From positions 1 through 64,000 of the forward strand of contig CAZFHA010000012.1 of NCBI GenBank assembly GCA_964518595.1: DNA of 64,000 nt. The letters run 5' to 3'. Positions within the stretch are counted from its first letter, which is position 1. Each line of letters opens with the position of its first letter. The notes below the pieces were generated by a model. That model ran no database searches. It was not told the DNA's origin and worked only from the letters and a program-made list of their open reading frames with translations. Source of the DNA: CAZFHA01 sp964518595 (GTDB lineage Bacteria > Bacillota > Clostridia > Saccharofermentanales > Saccharofermentanaceae). A program made the position numbers and the translations under genes. Below are positions 1 to 8,419 of this stretch, in pieces.

Positions 1-1773
1 GTAATGACTGAGGATGGACATATTAATGAGCATGGTGGAGTGTACCAAGGTCTTGATCGTTATGTGGCAAGAAAACAAATCGTAAAGGATCTTGAAGCTG
101 CCGGTCTCTTAGCAAAAATCGAGCCACACAAACACAATGTAGGGACTTGCTACCGCTGCCAAAATGTGGTTGAGCCGCGAGTTTCCCTTCAGTGGTTTGT
201 TAAAATGAAACCTTTGGCCGAACCAGCTATAAAAGCTGTGCGTGAGGGACAAACTGACTTTGTCCCAGAGCGGTTTGATAAAACCTACTTTAACTGGATG
301 GAAAATATCCGGGATTGGTGTATTTCCAGACAATTGTGGTGGGGACATCGCATTCCGGCTTATTACTGTGATTCGTGCGGTGAAATTATTGTTGCAACTG
401 AGGCTCCGCGTTGCTGTCCCCAGTGTCAAAGCGAAAGCTTGAGACAAGACCCCGATACTTTGGATACTTGGTTTTCTTCGGCTCTTTGGCCCTTTTCTAC
501 TTTGGGGTGGCCTGAAAAAACAGCAGATCTAGACTATTTCTTTCCCACCTCTGTTTTAGTAACCGGCTATGATATTATCTTTTTTTGGGTCGCTCGGATG
601 ATTTTTTCAAGTCTGGCCTGTACGAATGAAGTCCCCTTTTCTCATGTACTGATCCACGGAATTGTGAGAGATTCTCAAGGGAGAAAGATGAGTAAATCTC
701 TGGGCAATGGTATTGATCCCCTAGAATTAATTGATAAATATGGTGCTGATGCCTTGCGCTACGCTTTAGTAAATGGAAATTCTCCGGGAAATGATCAACG
801 TTTTCAGGAAGAGAAGATTGAGGCCGGCCGAAATTTTTCCAATAAAATTTGGAACGCCATGCGTTTTGTTATGATGAATTGCGAGGACGTAAAAGATTTT
901 TGTGCTGTGAATCCTGAGAACTATACTCTGGAGGATAAATGGATTCTAGATCGCCTTAATCACCTGGTGGGAGAGGTGACCAGCAATCTAGAAAAATTTG
1001 AATTTGGCATCGCTTTGGCTAAAGTCTATAGTTTCCTTTGGGAAGAGTTTTGTGATTGGTATATTGAACTTTGCAAGGCTCGACTTTTCGACAAGGCAGC
1101 TGAAGGTCGTTTAGAAGCTCAATTTGTGCTTAATCTTGTATTATTTAAGAGTATGCAGTTATTGCATCCTTTTATGCCTTTCCTCAGCGAAGAAGTAGCC
1201 CGACACTTACTTTTGGAGCAGAAAGCTGATTCTATTATGGTTTCTGACTGGCCTGTTCCTAAGGCTGAGTGGGTCTTTCCACAAGCGGTAGAGCAGATGG
1301 AACTCCTGATGGATGCAATTCGCTCTATTCGCAATGTGAGAGCCGATATGGGGGTAACGACTTCGCGCAAAACTCCGGCACTGCTTTTGGCCAAAGATCA
1401 GACTGTAGAAAAGATTTTTATCCAGGGCCAGGCCTTTATGGATCGCTTAGCCCACGTAAGTTCTATTGAAATTTGTCCAGACAAGTCCCAAATTCCTCAG
1501 ACAGCTGTGGCGGCAGTTTTTGCCGGAGGAGAGTTGTATATCGCCTTGGAGGACTTGATTGATATGGCCAAGGAGCTTGATCGCTTGACAAAGGAGAAAG
1601 AAAATCTTGAGCAGGAACTGAAGCGAGTTCAATCAAAGTTAAGTAATGAAGAATTTACAAAAAAAGCTCCGGAGAAGGTTATTAACGCAGAGAAAGAGAA
1701 ATTGGAGCGTTATCAAAGCATGTATCAAGGTGTAACTGAAAGATTAGAGGTTCTATTTCACAAAAGAGATTGA
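1..1773 (+). CDS. valS: Valine--tRNA ligase, 3' part (5' end outside window)
   Basis: Class I aminoacyl-tRNA synthetase that charges tRNA-Val in the cytosol. The reading frame is open from base 1, so the N-terminal Rossmann half with the HIGH motif lies to the left. About 590 residues remain of a family usually near 880. Visible: the end of the editing/catalytic region with a Cys-rich knuckle (CDSC...CCPQC, about bases 367-426), the KMSKS loop at 685-699 followed by LGNGIDPLE, the anticodon-binding helical domain, and a C-terminal coiled-coil arm (about 1560-1770) typical of ValRS. The arm and the WFSSALWP segment favour Val over Ile or Leu enzymes. The first ATG at base 4 is internal, not a start. 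Confidence 0.95.
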   Translation, partial: VMTEDGHINEHGGVYQGLDRYVARKQIVKDLEAAGLLAKIEPHKHNVGTCYRCQNVVEPRVSLQWFVKMKPLAEPAIKAVREGQTDFVPERFDKTYFNWMENIRDWCISRQLWWGHRIPAYYCDSCGEIIVATEAPRCCPQCQSESLRQDPDTLDTWFSSALWPFSTLGWPEKTADLDYFFPTSVLVTGYDIIFFWVARMIFSSLACTNEVPFSHVLIHGIVRDSQGRKMSKSLGNGIDPLELIDKYGADALRYALVNGNSPGNDQRFQEEKIEAGRNFSNKIWNAMRFVMMNCEDVKDFCAVNPENYTLEDKWILDRLNHLVGEVTSNLEKFEFGIALAKVYSFLWEEFCDWYIELCKARLFDKAAEGRLEAQFVLNLVLFKSMQLLHPFMPFLSEEVARHLLLEQKADSIMVSDWPVPKAEWVFPQAVEQMELLMDAIRSIRNVRADMGVTTSRKTPALLLAKDQTVEKIFIQGQAFMDRLAHVSSIEICPDKSQIPQTAVAAVFAGGELYIALEDLIDMAKELDRLTKEKENLEQELKRVQSKLSNEEFTKKAPEKVINAEKEKLERYQSMYQGVTERLEVLFHKRD

Positions 1774-1858
1774 CGAACCCACAGCTAAAATCATACAATG
1801 AGGTAGATGTTTTCCGCAGGGGGAGAACAAGCTACGAATTATGAAGGAGTGAATGAAT

Positions 1859-2794
1859 ATGCCACTAGTAACTACAAAAGAATTATTCCGTAAAGCCTAT
1901 GAAGGTGGTTATGCGATTGGTGCCTTTAATGTTAACGACATGGAAATAGTTCAAGGTATCACAGAAGCAGGGAAGGAACTCAATGCCCCGTTAATTTTAC
2001 AAGTATCCTCTGGTGCTCGTAAGTATGCTAATCATACATACTTGACGAAGCTTGTAGAGGCGGCCTTGATTGAGACGAATTTGCCTATCGCTTTACACTT
2101 GGATCATGGTGACACCTTTGAGCTTTGTAAGAGCTGCATAGACGGTGGTTTTACTTCTGTTATGATTGATGGTTCTCATCATTCTTATGAAGAGAATGTA
2201 AAGCTCACACGTCAGGTTGTTGAGTATGCCCACGCCCATGGAGTGGTGGTAGAGGCTGAGTTAGGCCAGCTGGCTGGTATCGAAGATGATGTTAAGGTTC
2301 TGGAAGAGCATGCCTCTTACACTGATCCTGCTCAGGTACAAGACTTTGTAGAGCGTACAGGCTGTGACTCTTTGGCCATTGCCATTGGAACATCTCATGG
2401 TGCGTTCAAATTTAAGCCGGGTCAGAAGCCACAACTTCGTTTTGATATTTTGGAAGATATTGAGAAGCGTTTGCCGGGCTTCCCCATTGTTCTGCACGGA
2501 GCATCCTCTGTTGTTCCTGAGTATGTTAAGATGATTAACGAGAATGGTGGAAAGTTAGAAGATGCTATTGGTATTCCTGAGTCTATGCTTAGAGATGCCG
2601 CTAGACAGGCTGTCTGTAAGATCAATATTGATTCTGATATTCGTTTAGCGATGACAGGGACTATTCGGAAATATTTTAACGATAATCCTTCTCATTTTGA
2701 TCCTCGTCAATATTTAGGGCCGGCTCGTACCGCTGTTAAGGAAATGGTTGCCCACAAGATTAAGCATGTTTTGGGCTGTGAGAACAAAGCCTAA
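1859..2794 (+). CDS. fba: Class II fructose-1,6-bisphosphate aldolase
   Basis: Zinc-dependent glycolytic aldolase that interconverts fructose-1,6-bisphosphate with DHAP and glyceraldehyde-3-phosphate. The 311 residues cover the whole TIM barrel. Family residues are present: the HLDHGD motif (catalytic D82, zinc ligand H83), E134 in EAELG, H180 in GTSHG, H213 in HGASS, and the phosphate-binding KINIDSD at 254-260. The start is set at 1859 rather than the in-frame ATG at 1853: AAGGAG at 1844-1849 is 9 nt from 1859 but only 3 nt from 1853, and the family N-terminus is typically MPLVTTKE. An 8-bp hairpin without a T-tract (1808-1829) lies between valS and fba. A strong terminator follows, so this is probably a single-gene unit. 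Confidence 0.95.
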   Translation: MPLVTTKELFRKAYEGGYAIGAFNVNDMEIVQGITEAGKELNAPLILQVSSGARKYANHTYLTKLVEAALIETNLPIALHLDHGDTFELCKSCIDGGFTSVMIDGSHHSYEENVKLTRQVVEYAHAHGVVVEAELGQLAGIEDDVKVLEEHASYTDPAQVQDFVERTGCDSLAIAIGTSHGAFKFKPGQKPQLRFDILEDIEKRLPGFPIVLHGASSVVPEYVKMINENGGKLEDAIGIPESMLRDAARQAVCKINIDSDIRLAMTGTIRKYFNDNPSHFDPRQYLGPARTAVKEMVAHKIKHVLGCENKA

Positions 2795-2825
2795 TCTTAT
2801 TGCTTTATAGACAAAGTAGCTCTGA

Positions 2826-2862
2826 AAACAGACAGTGGCATTGGCCAACTGTCTGTTTTTTT
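2826..2862 (+). terminator. Rho-independent terminator after fba
   Basis: A perfect 11-bp stem (AAACAGACAGT at 2826-2836 with ACTGTCTGTTT at 2848-2858) is followed by a T run to 2862. It lies 32 nt after the fba stop codon. Confidence 0.9.
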
Positions 2863-2889
2863 GAGCTTTTTGTGCAGATATGGTATAAT
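2861..2889 (+). promoter_or_regulatory. Sigma-A type promoter for the polysaccharide deacetylase
   Basis: A -35 box TTGAGC (2861-2866), a 17-nt spacer and a perfect TATAAT (2884-2889) preceded by TGG, an extended -10. The promoter begins in the tail of the fba terminator and lies about 90 nt before the downstream start codon. Confidence 0.75.
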
Positions 2890-2980
2890 TGAAAAGCTGA
2901 ATTTACATAGTAATAAGGAAAGGTAATTACACCATAAACGGATTTGTAATGGACAGATAGCTTCTGCCCGGGAGAATGGT

Positions 2981-4246
2981 ATGAAAAAAAGAAACCATGA
3001 TGGTTTTCCCTTTGATGACTTAGCGGAGTCCCATCGCCAAATGCAGGAAGAGGCCATGGCAGCGAGTTCTTCGATGCCTAATGAAGCCAGTTCTTGGCAA
3101 CCTAAATTTGATATTGACCTTAGCCTTGATTCCCCAGCTACCAGTAGCCAGAACCGAGACTATGATTTTTCTGGCGCGCATTTTTCTGAAGTCGCACCCA
3201 CATCAGTTCCTGAACCTGCACCAAGACCACAAGGCTACTATCAGCACCCAGCAGAGCAGACAGGATATTTCGCACCGAAATCATCTCCATCTGGAGGAGG
3301 ACATCCCTCCAGAGAACGAATGGCTTCTGGAAATCAGGATACCAGAACTGCAAACTACGCGCAGAAGCTAAATCATCAGATCCGCTTTATGACGGCTCTG
3401 GTTACGGTTTTGGCCTTGGTAGTTGTAGTCTTGGGCTTGGTGCTTATCTTTGGTGGACGCTCTCCGGCTGTTACAGCTACAGTTGCTGCTGCCACTACTA
3501 ACACAACTTTACAAACGAGTAGCAGCTCTGTTGTGGAAGCAACCACTGCAGCTACTACGCCGCCGCCGGCAGCTACTACTACCTTGGCTCCGAACTCTCT
3601 TGCGGCTCTTCAGCCCTCGGAAGAAAATCCAGTGGTGGCTTTAACCTTTGATGATGGTCCTAGTGCAGTTCTTACTCCACAGTTATTAGATGTGCTGAAA
3701 GAAAAGGGTGTTAAGGTCACATTTTTCCTGTTAGGACAGAATGTTGAGAATGTGGATTCTGCCATTTTAAAGAGAATGGTTGATGAAGGTCATGAAATCG
3801 GTAACCACTCCTATGATCATAGCATTTACACCAACCTATCTGCGGAACAAATTCGCAGTCAGCTAACCAAAACTAATGATGCCATCTTCAAGGCCGCAGG
3901 CGTGACGCCTACGGTTATGCGTCCACCTACAGGTGCAAGCAATGATACAGTGCTATCTTTGGCCAAAGAAATGGGAATGGCTGTTACAAACTGGTCTTGG
4001 GAGAGCTGTCCGGAAGATTGGGTAGCAGATCATCAAACAGCTGATTTTATTTCTAAATATGTTATTGATAAATCAGCCAATGGACATCTGGTTCTACTCC
4101 ATGATATTCATAAGGCCACTGTAGAGTCGGTAGGGCCAATGATTGATGGACTGAAAGCTAAGGGCTACCGTTTTGCAACGGTATCTGAAGCACTTCAGGC
4201 CTCCAAGGATGGCTTTCAACCTGGCAAGATGTATTACTATTTTTAA
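2981..4246 (+). CDS. Membrane-anchored polysaccharide (peptidoglycan) deacetylase, NodB family
   Basis: Carbohydrate esterase family 4 enzyme predicted to remove N-acetyl groups from peptidoglycan or another wall polysaccharide. Of 421 residues, 1-136 form a polar, Pro/Ser-rich cytosolic tail; 137-158 form one membrane helix; 160-215 are a Thr/Ala/Pro linker across the wall; about 216-410 form the NodB domain. NodB motifs are present: TFDDGP (222-227, catalytic Asp and metal Asp), NHSYDH (275-280, metal His pair), RPPTG (314-318) and LLHDIH (372-377). The ATG at 2981 follows a GGGAG site. The long cytosolic tail is unusual and might bind an intracellular partner. Whether the substrate is GlcNAc or MurNAc cannot be told. 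Confidence 0.9.
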   Translation: MKKRNHDGFPFDDLAESHRQMQEEAMAASSSMPNEASSWQPKFDIDLSLDSPATSSQNRDYDFSGAHFSEVAPTSVPEPAPRPQGYYQHPAEQTGYFAPKSSPSGGGHPSRERMASGNQDTRTANYAQKLNHQIRFMTALVTVLALVVVVLGLVLIFGGRSPAVTATVAAATTNTTLQTSSSSVVEATTAATTPPPAATTTLAPNSLAALQPSEENPVVALTFDDGPSAVLTPQLLDVLKEKGVKVTFFLLGQNVENVDSAILKRMVDEGHEIGNHSYDHSIYTNLSAEQIRSQLTKTNDAIFKAAGVTPTVMRPPTGASNDTVLSLAKEMGMAVTNWSWESCPEDWVADHQTADFISKYVIDKSANGHLVLLHDIHKATVESVGPMIDGLKAKGYRFATVSEALQASKDGFQPGKMYYYF

Positions 4247-4282
4247 ATAGAAGCAATTATTTTTTGTTGCCAAAAGGATAAC

Positions 4283-4316
4283 CCTAGCTGAGGCCACTTA
4301 AGGCTCCTCAGATAGG
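4283..4316. terminator. Hairpin between convergent genes, possible bidirectional terminator
   Basis: CCTAGCTGAGG (4283-4293) pairs with CCTCAGATAGG (4306-4316) at 10 of 11 positions. It overlaps the last codons of the leftward ABC-F gene. Only weak T-rich tails flank it, so termination is a guess from position and stem strength. Confidence 0.35.
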
Positions 4317-6202
4317 TTTATATATTCTTCATACAGGTTTTCAACTTGTTCGCACAGGGTGGCATACTGGGCGTATTCTTCCGGCTTTGTATCAGCCGTA
4401 AAGCTAGCTTCTAAAAGTGCTTTTTGACTATCTAGCTCTTCGATTTCTTTTTCAAGGAATCGAATGCGTTCTTTTCGAAGGGCTGTTTCTCGTCGTTCTT
4501 TTGCTCGGTTAACGCCTTTGCTCGTTGGCGTTGCTTCCTTTTCATGGGTCGGAGAGATCGTCTTTTCTCCCTTTTTTGGAGCTACTGTTGCTTGGCGTTT
4601 TTCAAAGCTTCGGTAAGATTCATAAGAATCGAAACCTTGAACCTTACCATCAATAAAACCAAGTACTCTTTTGGCACATTTTTCTATAAAATATCGGTCA
4701 TGGCTTACAGCCAGAATTGCTCCTTGATATTCCGCTAAGGCACTTTCAAGAATTTCCCGTGAAGGGATATCTAGATGATTTGTTGGCTCATCTAAAAAGA
4801 GAATATCCGGTTTTTCTTGCAGTAAGCAACAGAGGTAAAGGCGAGATCGTTCTCCCCCTGATAGTACTTTTATTTTTTTATAAACATCAATTTCTCTAAA
4901 ACCAAATCTAGCCAGAAGATTACGGGCCTGAGTTTCGGTCAAATCAGTTCTGGAAAAAAGTTCTGCTAAGATCTCGCGTTCTTCGTCAGCAAAAGGAATG
5001 AACTGCCCCATATAACCAAACTCAGCACTACCGGACACATAAACATTGCCGGTAAAGTTGGCAATCTTTCCTAGTAAAATAGATAACAGGGTAGTCTTCC
5101 CGCAGCCGTTGGCACCCACTAAGACAATTTTATCCGTTCCCTTTATTTCTAAAGATACGTCGGAAAAGAGTGGGCGAGTTGGCTCATAAGCCATGGAAAG
5201 ATTCTGCGCCTTTAGAAGTAGACGCTGATCTGGTTTATCATCTTTATCTGGCATAAAAGAAAAACTCATCTGCAATGGACCACCTGTGAGTTTCTTTTTT
5301 TCGGCTTCTAACTGGGCGGCTAATTTTGCTACTACCTTTTCACGGGAGTGGTAGGAGGACATCTTTCGATGAGAAAGCATAGTTTGCTTCACTTGAAGCT
5401 GGCGTTCTACTTCCTTTTCAAGCTTGGTGACCACTTGTCTTTGATCTTTTAAAAATTGTTCTTTCTGCAGACAAAAAGCCGTGTAGTTACCCTTATACTG
5501 GGTTACCTTTCCATTCTCAAGTTCAATAATCTTGTTGGCAATTCTATCAATGAAATAGCGGTCATGAGAGATTAGTAAAACCGCACCACGATACTTTTGC
5601 AAATAGTCTTCCAGCCACTCAATCGCCTTGGTATCTAAATGGTTTGTAGGCTCATCCAACAATAACAGATCAGGGCTTTGAACAATAAGTCGAGCTAGAG
5701 AGACTCGCATCCGCTCACCGCCCGATAGAGAGGAAAGAGGTCTCTCCATATCCTCTGCGGAGAGACCTAAGCCCGATAATGTCTCCAACATCCGCTGCTC
5801 AAAATCATAACCACCTAAAGCTTCATAGCGTCCGCGTAGCAGGGCATATTCAGCTAAATATTTATCGTGTAGTGAAATGTCGGCTTCAGACAATAGCTCT
5901 TCAATTCTATGTAAGTTTTTTTCAAGTTCAAGAATTTCTTGGCTTTTAAGTGGGCTTTGGTCAGCATTCTGATCTTCTAGGTTTTGGGCTAAGTAACCGG
6001 TGATAAGGTTACCATGCCGTAGAACTTCTCCAGAGTCAGGAGCTACCTTTCCCTCGATTATCCGAAACAAAGTAGTTTTACCGGCACCATTACTGCCAAA
6101 TAGGGCTAGACGATCCTTGGCATCTATTGTAAAGGAGATCTCGTCTAATAAGGTACGATTGTGGTAAACCTTGGTTACTTGGCAAATACTTAGCAGTGGC
6201 AT
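4298..6202 (-). CDS. ABC-F family ATPase (YdiF/Uup-like ribosome-associated factor)
   Basis: Soluble twin-ABC protein of the ABC-F family, whose members act at the ribosomal E site in translation or antibiotic protection; it has no membrane domain. The 634 residues show ABC1 with Walker A GSNGAGKT (36-43), LSGGE (159-163) and DEPTNHLD (183-190); a charged helical linker at about 240-320 (the P-site tRNA interaction motif region); ABC2 with GANGCGKT (363-370), LSGGER (447-452) and DEPTNHLD (471-478); and a charged C-terminal coiled coil (565-634). The C-terminal coil and length match YdiF/Uup types better than EttA. A resistance role cannot be excluded. The start has AAGGAGG just upstream. It is a monocistronic unit convergent with the deacetylase and divergent from the zinc-ribbon gene. 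Confidence 0.92.
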   Translation of the reverse strand: MPLLSICQVTKVYHNRTLLDEISFTIDAKDRLALFGSNGAGKTTLFRIIEGKVAPDSGEVLRHGNLITGYLAQNLEDQNADQSPLKSQEILELEKNLHRIEELLSEADISLHDKYLAEYALLRGRYEALGGYDFEQRMLETLSGLGLSAEDMERPLSSLSGGERMRVSLARLIVQSPDLLLLDEPTNHLDTKAIEWLEDYLQKYRGAVLLISHDRYFIDRIANKIIELENGKVTQYKGNYTAFCLQKEQFLKDQRQVVTKLEKEVERQLQVKQTMLSHRKMSSYHSREKVVAKLAAQLEAEKKKLTGGPLQMSFSFMPDKDDKPDQRLLLKAQNLSMAYEPTRPLFSDVSLEIKGTDKIVLVGANGCGKTTLLSILLGKIANFTGNVYVSGSAEFGYMGQFIPFADEEREILAELFSRTDLTETQARNLLARFGFREIDVYKKIKVLSGGERSRLYLCCLLQEKPDILFLDEPTNHLDIPSREILESALAEYQGAILAVSHDRYFIEKCAKRVLGFIDGKVQGFDSYESYRSFEKRQATVAPKKGEKTISPTHEKEATPTSKGVNRAKERRETALRKERIRFLEKEIEELDSQKALLEASFTADTKPEEYAQYATLCEQVENLYEEYINLSEEP

Positions 6203-6275
6203 ACTTTCCTCCTTGAGCTTTCCGAGCCATTATAGCAGAAAAGAAAAAATCCTGAAAATCTGTGCTGGGAAAATA

Positions 6276-6284
6276 TGATATAAT
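6276..6284 (+). promoter_or_regulatory. Extended -10 promoter for the zinc-ribbon gene
   Basis: TGA followed by TATAAT (6279-6284), 57 nt before the start codon. No good -35 box is visible at the standard distance, as is common for extended -10 promoters. Confidence 0.5.
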
Positions 6285-6341
6285 CACAGTAGTAATAATT
6301 TTTTCCAATATCTAAATCCTTAAAATCAAGGAGGAGAACCT

Positions 6342-6965
6342 ATGACCTGTCCTCAATGTAAAACAGAACTTACCGAAGAGTTTGCTTTTTGCCCCAAATG
6401 TGGAGCTTCATTACCTAAGACAGAAGAGACGTCCCAAGAGAGGGTATCGCCTGAATCGTCAAGTGTTATTTCATCACCTTCCCAGGAGGACAGCTTAACT
6501 CATGAGGCAGAAGTGGTAGATCATGCTCCAGAAAGCAAGACGGCTTCAGCTCCTGTTGCAGCAGCCACTGTTGCAGCAGTTTCTACTAGTGTTGAACCAG
6601 TAGTCTCGACAGTTATACCGCCTGTCCCAAGTGGTGCTACCTATGCATCTGTGAATCCTCCTGTTCAAGAAACTATCCCTAAAGCCTTAAAACCACTCAG
6701 TACAGCAGGGGTTTTCTGGTATTTCTTTCTATCAACAATACCGGTAATTGGTCTTATTACCCTTCTTAGTGTTGGTTTTGGCAGTAAGAATAAGAGTCGA
6801 AGAAGCCTTTCAAGAGCCATACTCTTGTGGCACATACTTTTTCTTCTGGCTATCTGTATCGGCTTTATTATTCTGTATTTTATGAATAAAGACTGGCTGT
6901 TTAAAATCTTTGAGCCTAATACTTGGCAGCAATTCTGGAGCTGTATCCAGAGTAATTTACTCTGA
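6342..6965 (+). CDS. Zinc-ribbon membrane protein of unknown function
   Basis: A 207-residue protein. The N-terminus is a double-CxxC zinc ribbon (C3, C6, C17, C20). Residues 22-118 form a low-complexity Ser/Glu/Pro/Ala/Val linker, and two hydrophobic segments (about 122-145 and 159-181) should place it in the membrane. AAGGAGGAG lies 5-6 nt before the ATG. The layout is common among small Firmicutes proteins of unknown role. The gene has its own promoter and is followed by a terminator, so neighbours give no hint of function. Confidence 0.7.
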   Translation: MTCPQCKTELTEEFAFCPKCGASLPKTEETSQERVSPESSSVISSPSQEDSLTHEAEVVDHAPESKTASAPVAAATVAAVSTSVEPVVSTVIPPVPSGATYASVNPPVQETIPKALKPLSTAGVFWYFFLSTIPVIGLITLLSVGFGSKNKSRRSLSRAILLWHILFLLAICIGFIILYFMNKDWLFKIFEPNTWQQFWSCIQSNLL

Positions 6966-6976
6966 TTGACTCTAAG

Positions 6977-6993
6977 TGGCAAAGACTTTGCCA
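6977..6993. promoter_or_regulatory. Perfect inverted repeat, possible operator
   Basis: TGGCAAAG (6977-6984), one base, then CTTTGCCA (6986-6993). A second palindrome, GTAAC-ATT-GTTAC, lies at 7012-7024. Both sit between the zinc-ribbon stop codon and the terminator at 7035, upstream of a regulator-like gene. They could be protein-binding sites or mRNA structure. Confidence 0.35.
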
Positions 6994-7034
6994 TACAGGA
7001 GTATGCGAATTGTAACATTGTTACGGTAAAATTT

Positions 7035-7065
7035 GGCTGTAGCCTTTTGGTTACAGCTTTTTTTA
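7035..7065 (+). terminator. Rho-independent terminator after the zinc-ribbon gene
   Basis: GGCTGTAGCC (7035-7044) and GGTTACAGCT (7049-7058) form a 10-bp stem with two G-U pairs and a TTTT loop, followed by a T run. It ends only 14 nt before the ribosome-binding site of the next gene, so it could also act as a leader attenuator for that gene. Confidence 0.75.
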
Positions 7066-7089
7066 TTTTAGAATTGTGAGGTGGAGTGT

Positions 7090-7719
7090 ATGCCAGAGGA
7101 AGAACTGATTTCAAAACGGGAACTATTACGTGCAGCCCGAATTTCTTATGGTACGCTTTATCGATGGAAACGAATGAATCTGATTCCGGAATCTTGGTTT
7201 ATTCGTAAATCGACCCACAAAGGACAAGAAACCTTTTTTCCGAAGGAAAGAATCTTAGGTAGGGTTGAGCGGATTCAAGAACTAAAGGGAGAATTAAGTG
7301 TTCAGCAGCTTAAAGAAATATTTTCCCCCAATGTAAAAAGTTTTCAAATTCCCTTCGACGAGTTTTTACGTCTCGGGCTTGTTACAAAGTTATCACTAAC
7401 AGCCTTTGCTTCCGTCTTTCCTGAAAAAAAGAACTTAAAGTTTGATGATGTCTTTTCCATCTACGTGGTAGATCACCTGATGCGTTTATCTGGCATATAC
7501 CTAGAAGATGCCAAACAAGTTCTGCGGATGTTGAACCGCTATTTAAGTGTTAGAGAAAGCAAAGAGTTTCAACTCATACTACTAAAGAAAATGGGTGTTC
7601 CCTTCACGGTGTTAGTGAAAGGTGAGGATGAAATTCTTCTGGAGGATAATACCGAGATAATAGCCTGTGCTAATTTAGCAGAATTTGAAGAAGCCTTAAA
7701 AGACCAACTTATCGCCTAA
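7090..7719 (+). CDS. YhbD-like (DUF4004) MerR-type HTH protein
   Basis: A 209-residue protein with an N-terminal MerR-like winged-helix segment (LISKRELL, ISYGTLYRWKRMNLIPESWF, QETFFPKERIL), as in Bacillus YhbD and the DUF4004 family. The C-terminal part is an unassigned regulatory or dimer region. The start is placed at ATG 7090: AGGTGG (7079-7084) is 5 nt away, whereas the earlier in-frame GTG at 7081 lies inside that site. It stands alone between a terminator and a stem-loop, just upstream of perR. Its targets are unknown. Confidence 0.75.
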   Translation: MPEEELISKRELLRAARISYGTLYRWKRMNLIPESWFIRKSTHKGQETFFPKERILGRVERIQELKGELSVQQLKEIFSPNVKSFQIPFDEFLRLGLVTKLSLTAFASVFPEKKNLKFDDVFSIYVVDHLMRLSGIYLEDAKQVLRMLNRYLSVRESKEFQLILLKKMGVPFTVLVKGEDEILLEDNTEIIACANLAEFEEALKDQLIA

Positions 7720-7739
7720 TCCTATTGTAAAATATGTTT

Positions 7740-7780
7740 TAGAAATACCCATAAGCATTTTCTGGCTGAGGGTATTTCTA
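7740..7780. other. 11-bp stem-loop after the YhbD-like gene
   Basis: TAGAAATACCC (7740-7750) pairs perfectly with GGGTATTTCTA (7770-7780) around a 19-nt loop containing a short inner stem (AGC/GCT). It lies 20 nt after the stop codon with no T-tract. It could be a weak terminator or an mRNA 3' stabiliser. Confidence 0.5.
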
Positions 7781-7837
7781 CTTGTGACTATATGAGTCTT
7801 ACCTTTTTTAATTTTCTATCGAAAAGAACAAAATTAA

Positions 7838-7866
7838 TTGACAAGTTATCTCGTTCGCATTATCAT
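7838..7866 (+). promoter_or_regulatory. Sigma-A type promoter of perR
   Basis: A perfect -35 TTGACA (7838-7843), 17-nt spacer, and -10 TATCAT (7861-7866). The predicted transcript start is about 30 nt before the perR start codon. Confidence 0.8.
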
Positions 7867-7870
7867 AATG
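7858..7870. promoter_or_regulatory. Palindrome over the perR -10 box, likely Fur/PerR operator
   Basis: CATTAT-C-ATAATG is a perfect 6-1-6 inverted repeat that covers the -10 box. It matches the centre of the 7-1-7 Per and Fur box consensus at 8 of 14 positions. The position suggests autorepression; the sequence alone cannot separate Per from Fur recognition. Confidence 0.5.
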
Positions 7871-7901
7871 TAAAGATTACAAGTTGAAAGGAGGCGTTTA
7901 C

Positions 7902-8324
7902 TTGGCTGAATCTGAAATTGTCCAGACCATTGTGCGCCGATTTAGTGAAAAGGACATTCGTTTAACACCGCAGCGCATTAGTGTCTATCGCTATTTACTG
8001 GAAAATCGAACACACCCCACGGTCGATGCGGTTTATTGTTCTCTAAAGTCTGATAACCCTGCCTTATCCAAAACAACTATTTATAATACCGTTGATGCAC
8101 TGACTAAGGCTGGCTTAGTTAGAGTCGTGAGAACCGGTGAAGGTGAGGTTCGTTTGGACGGCTTTACCGAGAACCATGGTCACTTTTACTGCAATCAATG
8201 TAATGACGTAATTGATTTTTCTCTTGATGGTTGTAATGTCCCAAGTTCTTTAGGTGATTTTTCCTTAACAGAATTTGATGTCCGTGCCACAGGATTGTGC
8301 CCGAATTGTCAGAAAGTTGTTTGA
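7902..8324 (+). CDS. perR: Fur-family repressor, PerR type
   Basis: Metal-dependent repressor of oxidative-stress genes. The 140 residues give an N-terminal winged helix (LTPQRISVYRYL, SKTTIYNTVDAL) and a C-terminal metal/dimer domain. All five PerR regulatory-metal ligands are present one position after the Bacillus subtilis numbering (H38, D86, H92, H94, D105); Asp rather than Glu at the last is the PerR signature. The structural zinc site is C97/C100 with C133/C136. The start is TTG at 7902: AAAGGAGG (7887-7894) is 7 nt upstream. A TTG at 7884 precedes that site and is rejected. Rubrerythrin and superoxide reductase follow directly, which fits a PerR regulon. Confidence 0.85.
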   Translation: MAESEIVQTIVRRFSEKDIRLTPQRISVYRYLLENRTHPTVDAVYCSLKSDNPALSKTTIYNTVDALTKAGLVRVVRTGEGEVRLDGFTENHGHFYCNQCNDVIDFSLDGCNVPSSLGDFSLTEFDVRATGLCPNCQKVV

Positions 8325-8349
8325 AAATTTTCACATATCGTGATACACT
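8321..8349 (+). promoter_or_regulatory. Promoter for rubrerythrin and superoxide reductase
   Basis: TTGAAA (8321-8326, over the perR stop codon), 17-nt spacer, and TGA-TACACT (-10 at 8344-8349). The AT-rich stretch at about 8371-8405 is roughly palindromic but gives no clear Per box. Confidence 0.6.
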
Positions 8350-8419
8350 TCTGAGGTAGGCTATATTACTTTACGTTATTATTTTTATATAAATAAATTA
8401 TAAAACGGAGGATACGTAT

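Noticed and set aside
109..447. Minus-strand open frame over valS
   Set aside because: Shadow frame antisense to a conserved gene, with no promoter or ribosome site.
7884..7901. Upstream TTG as perR start
   Set aside because: It precedes and overlaps the clear AAAGGAGG site that serves TTG 7902.
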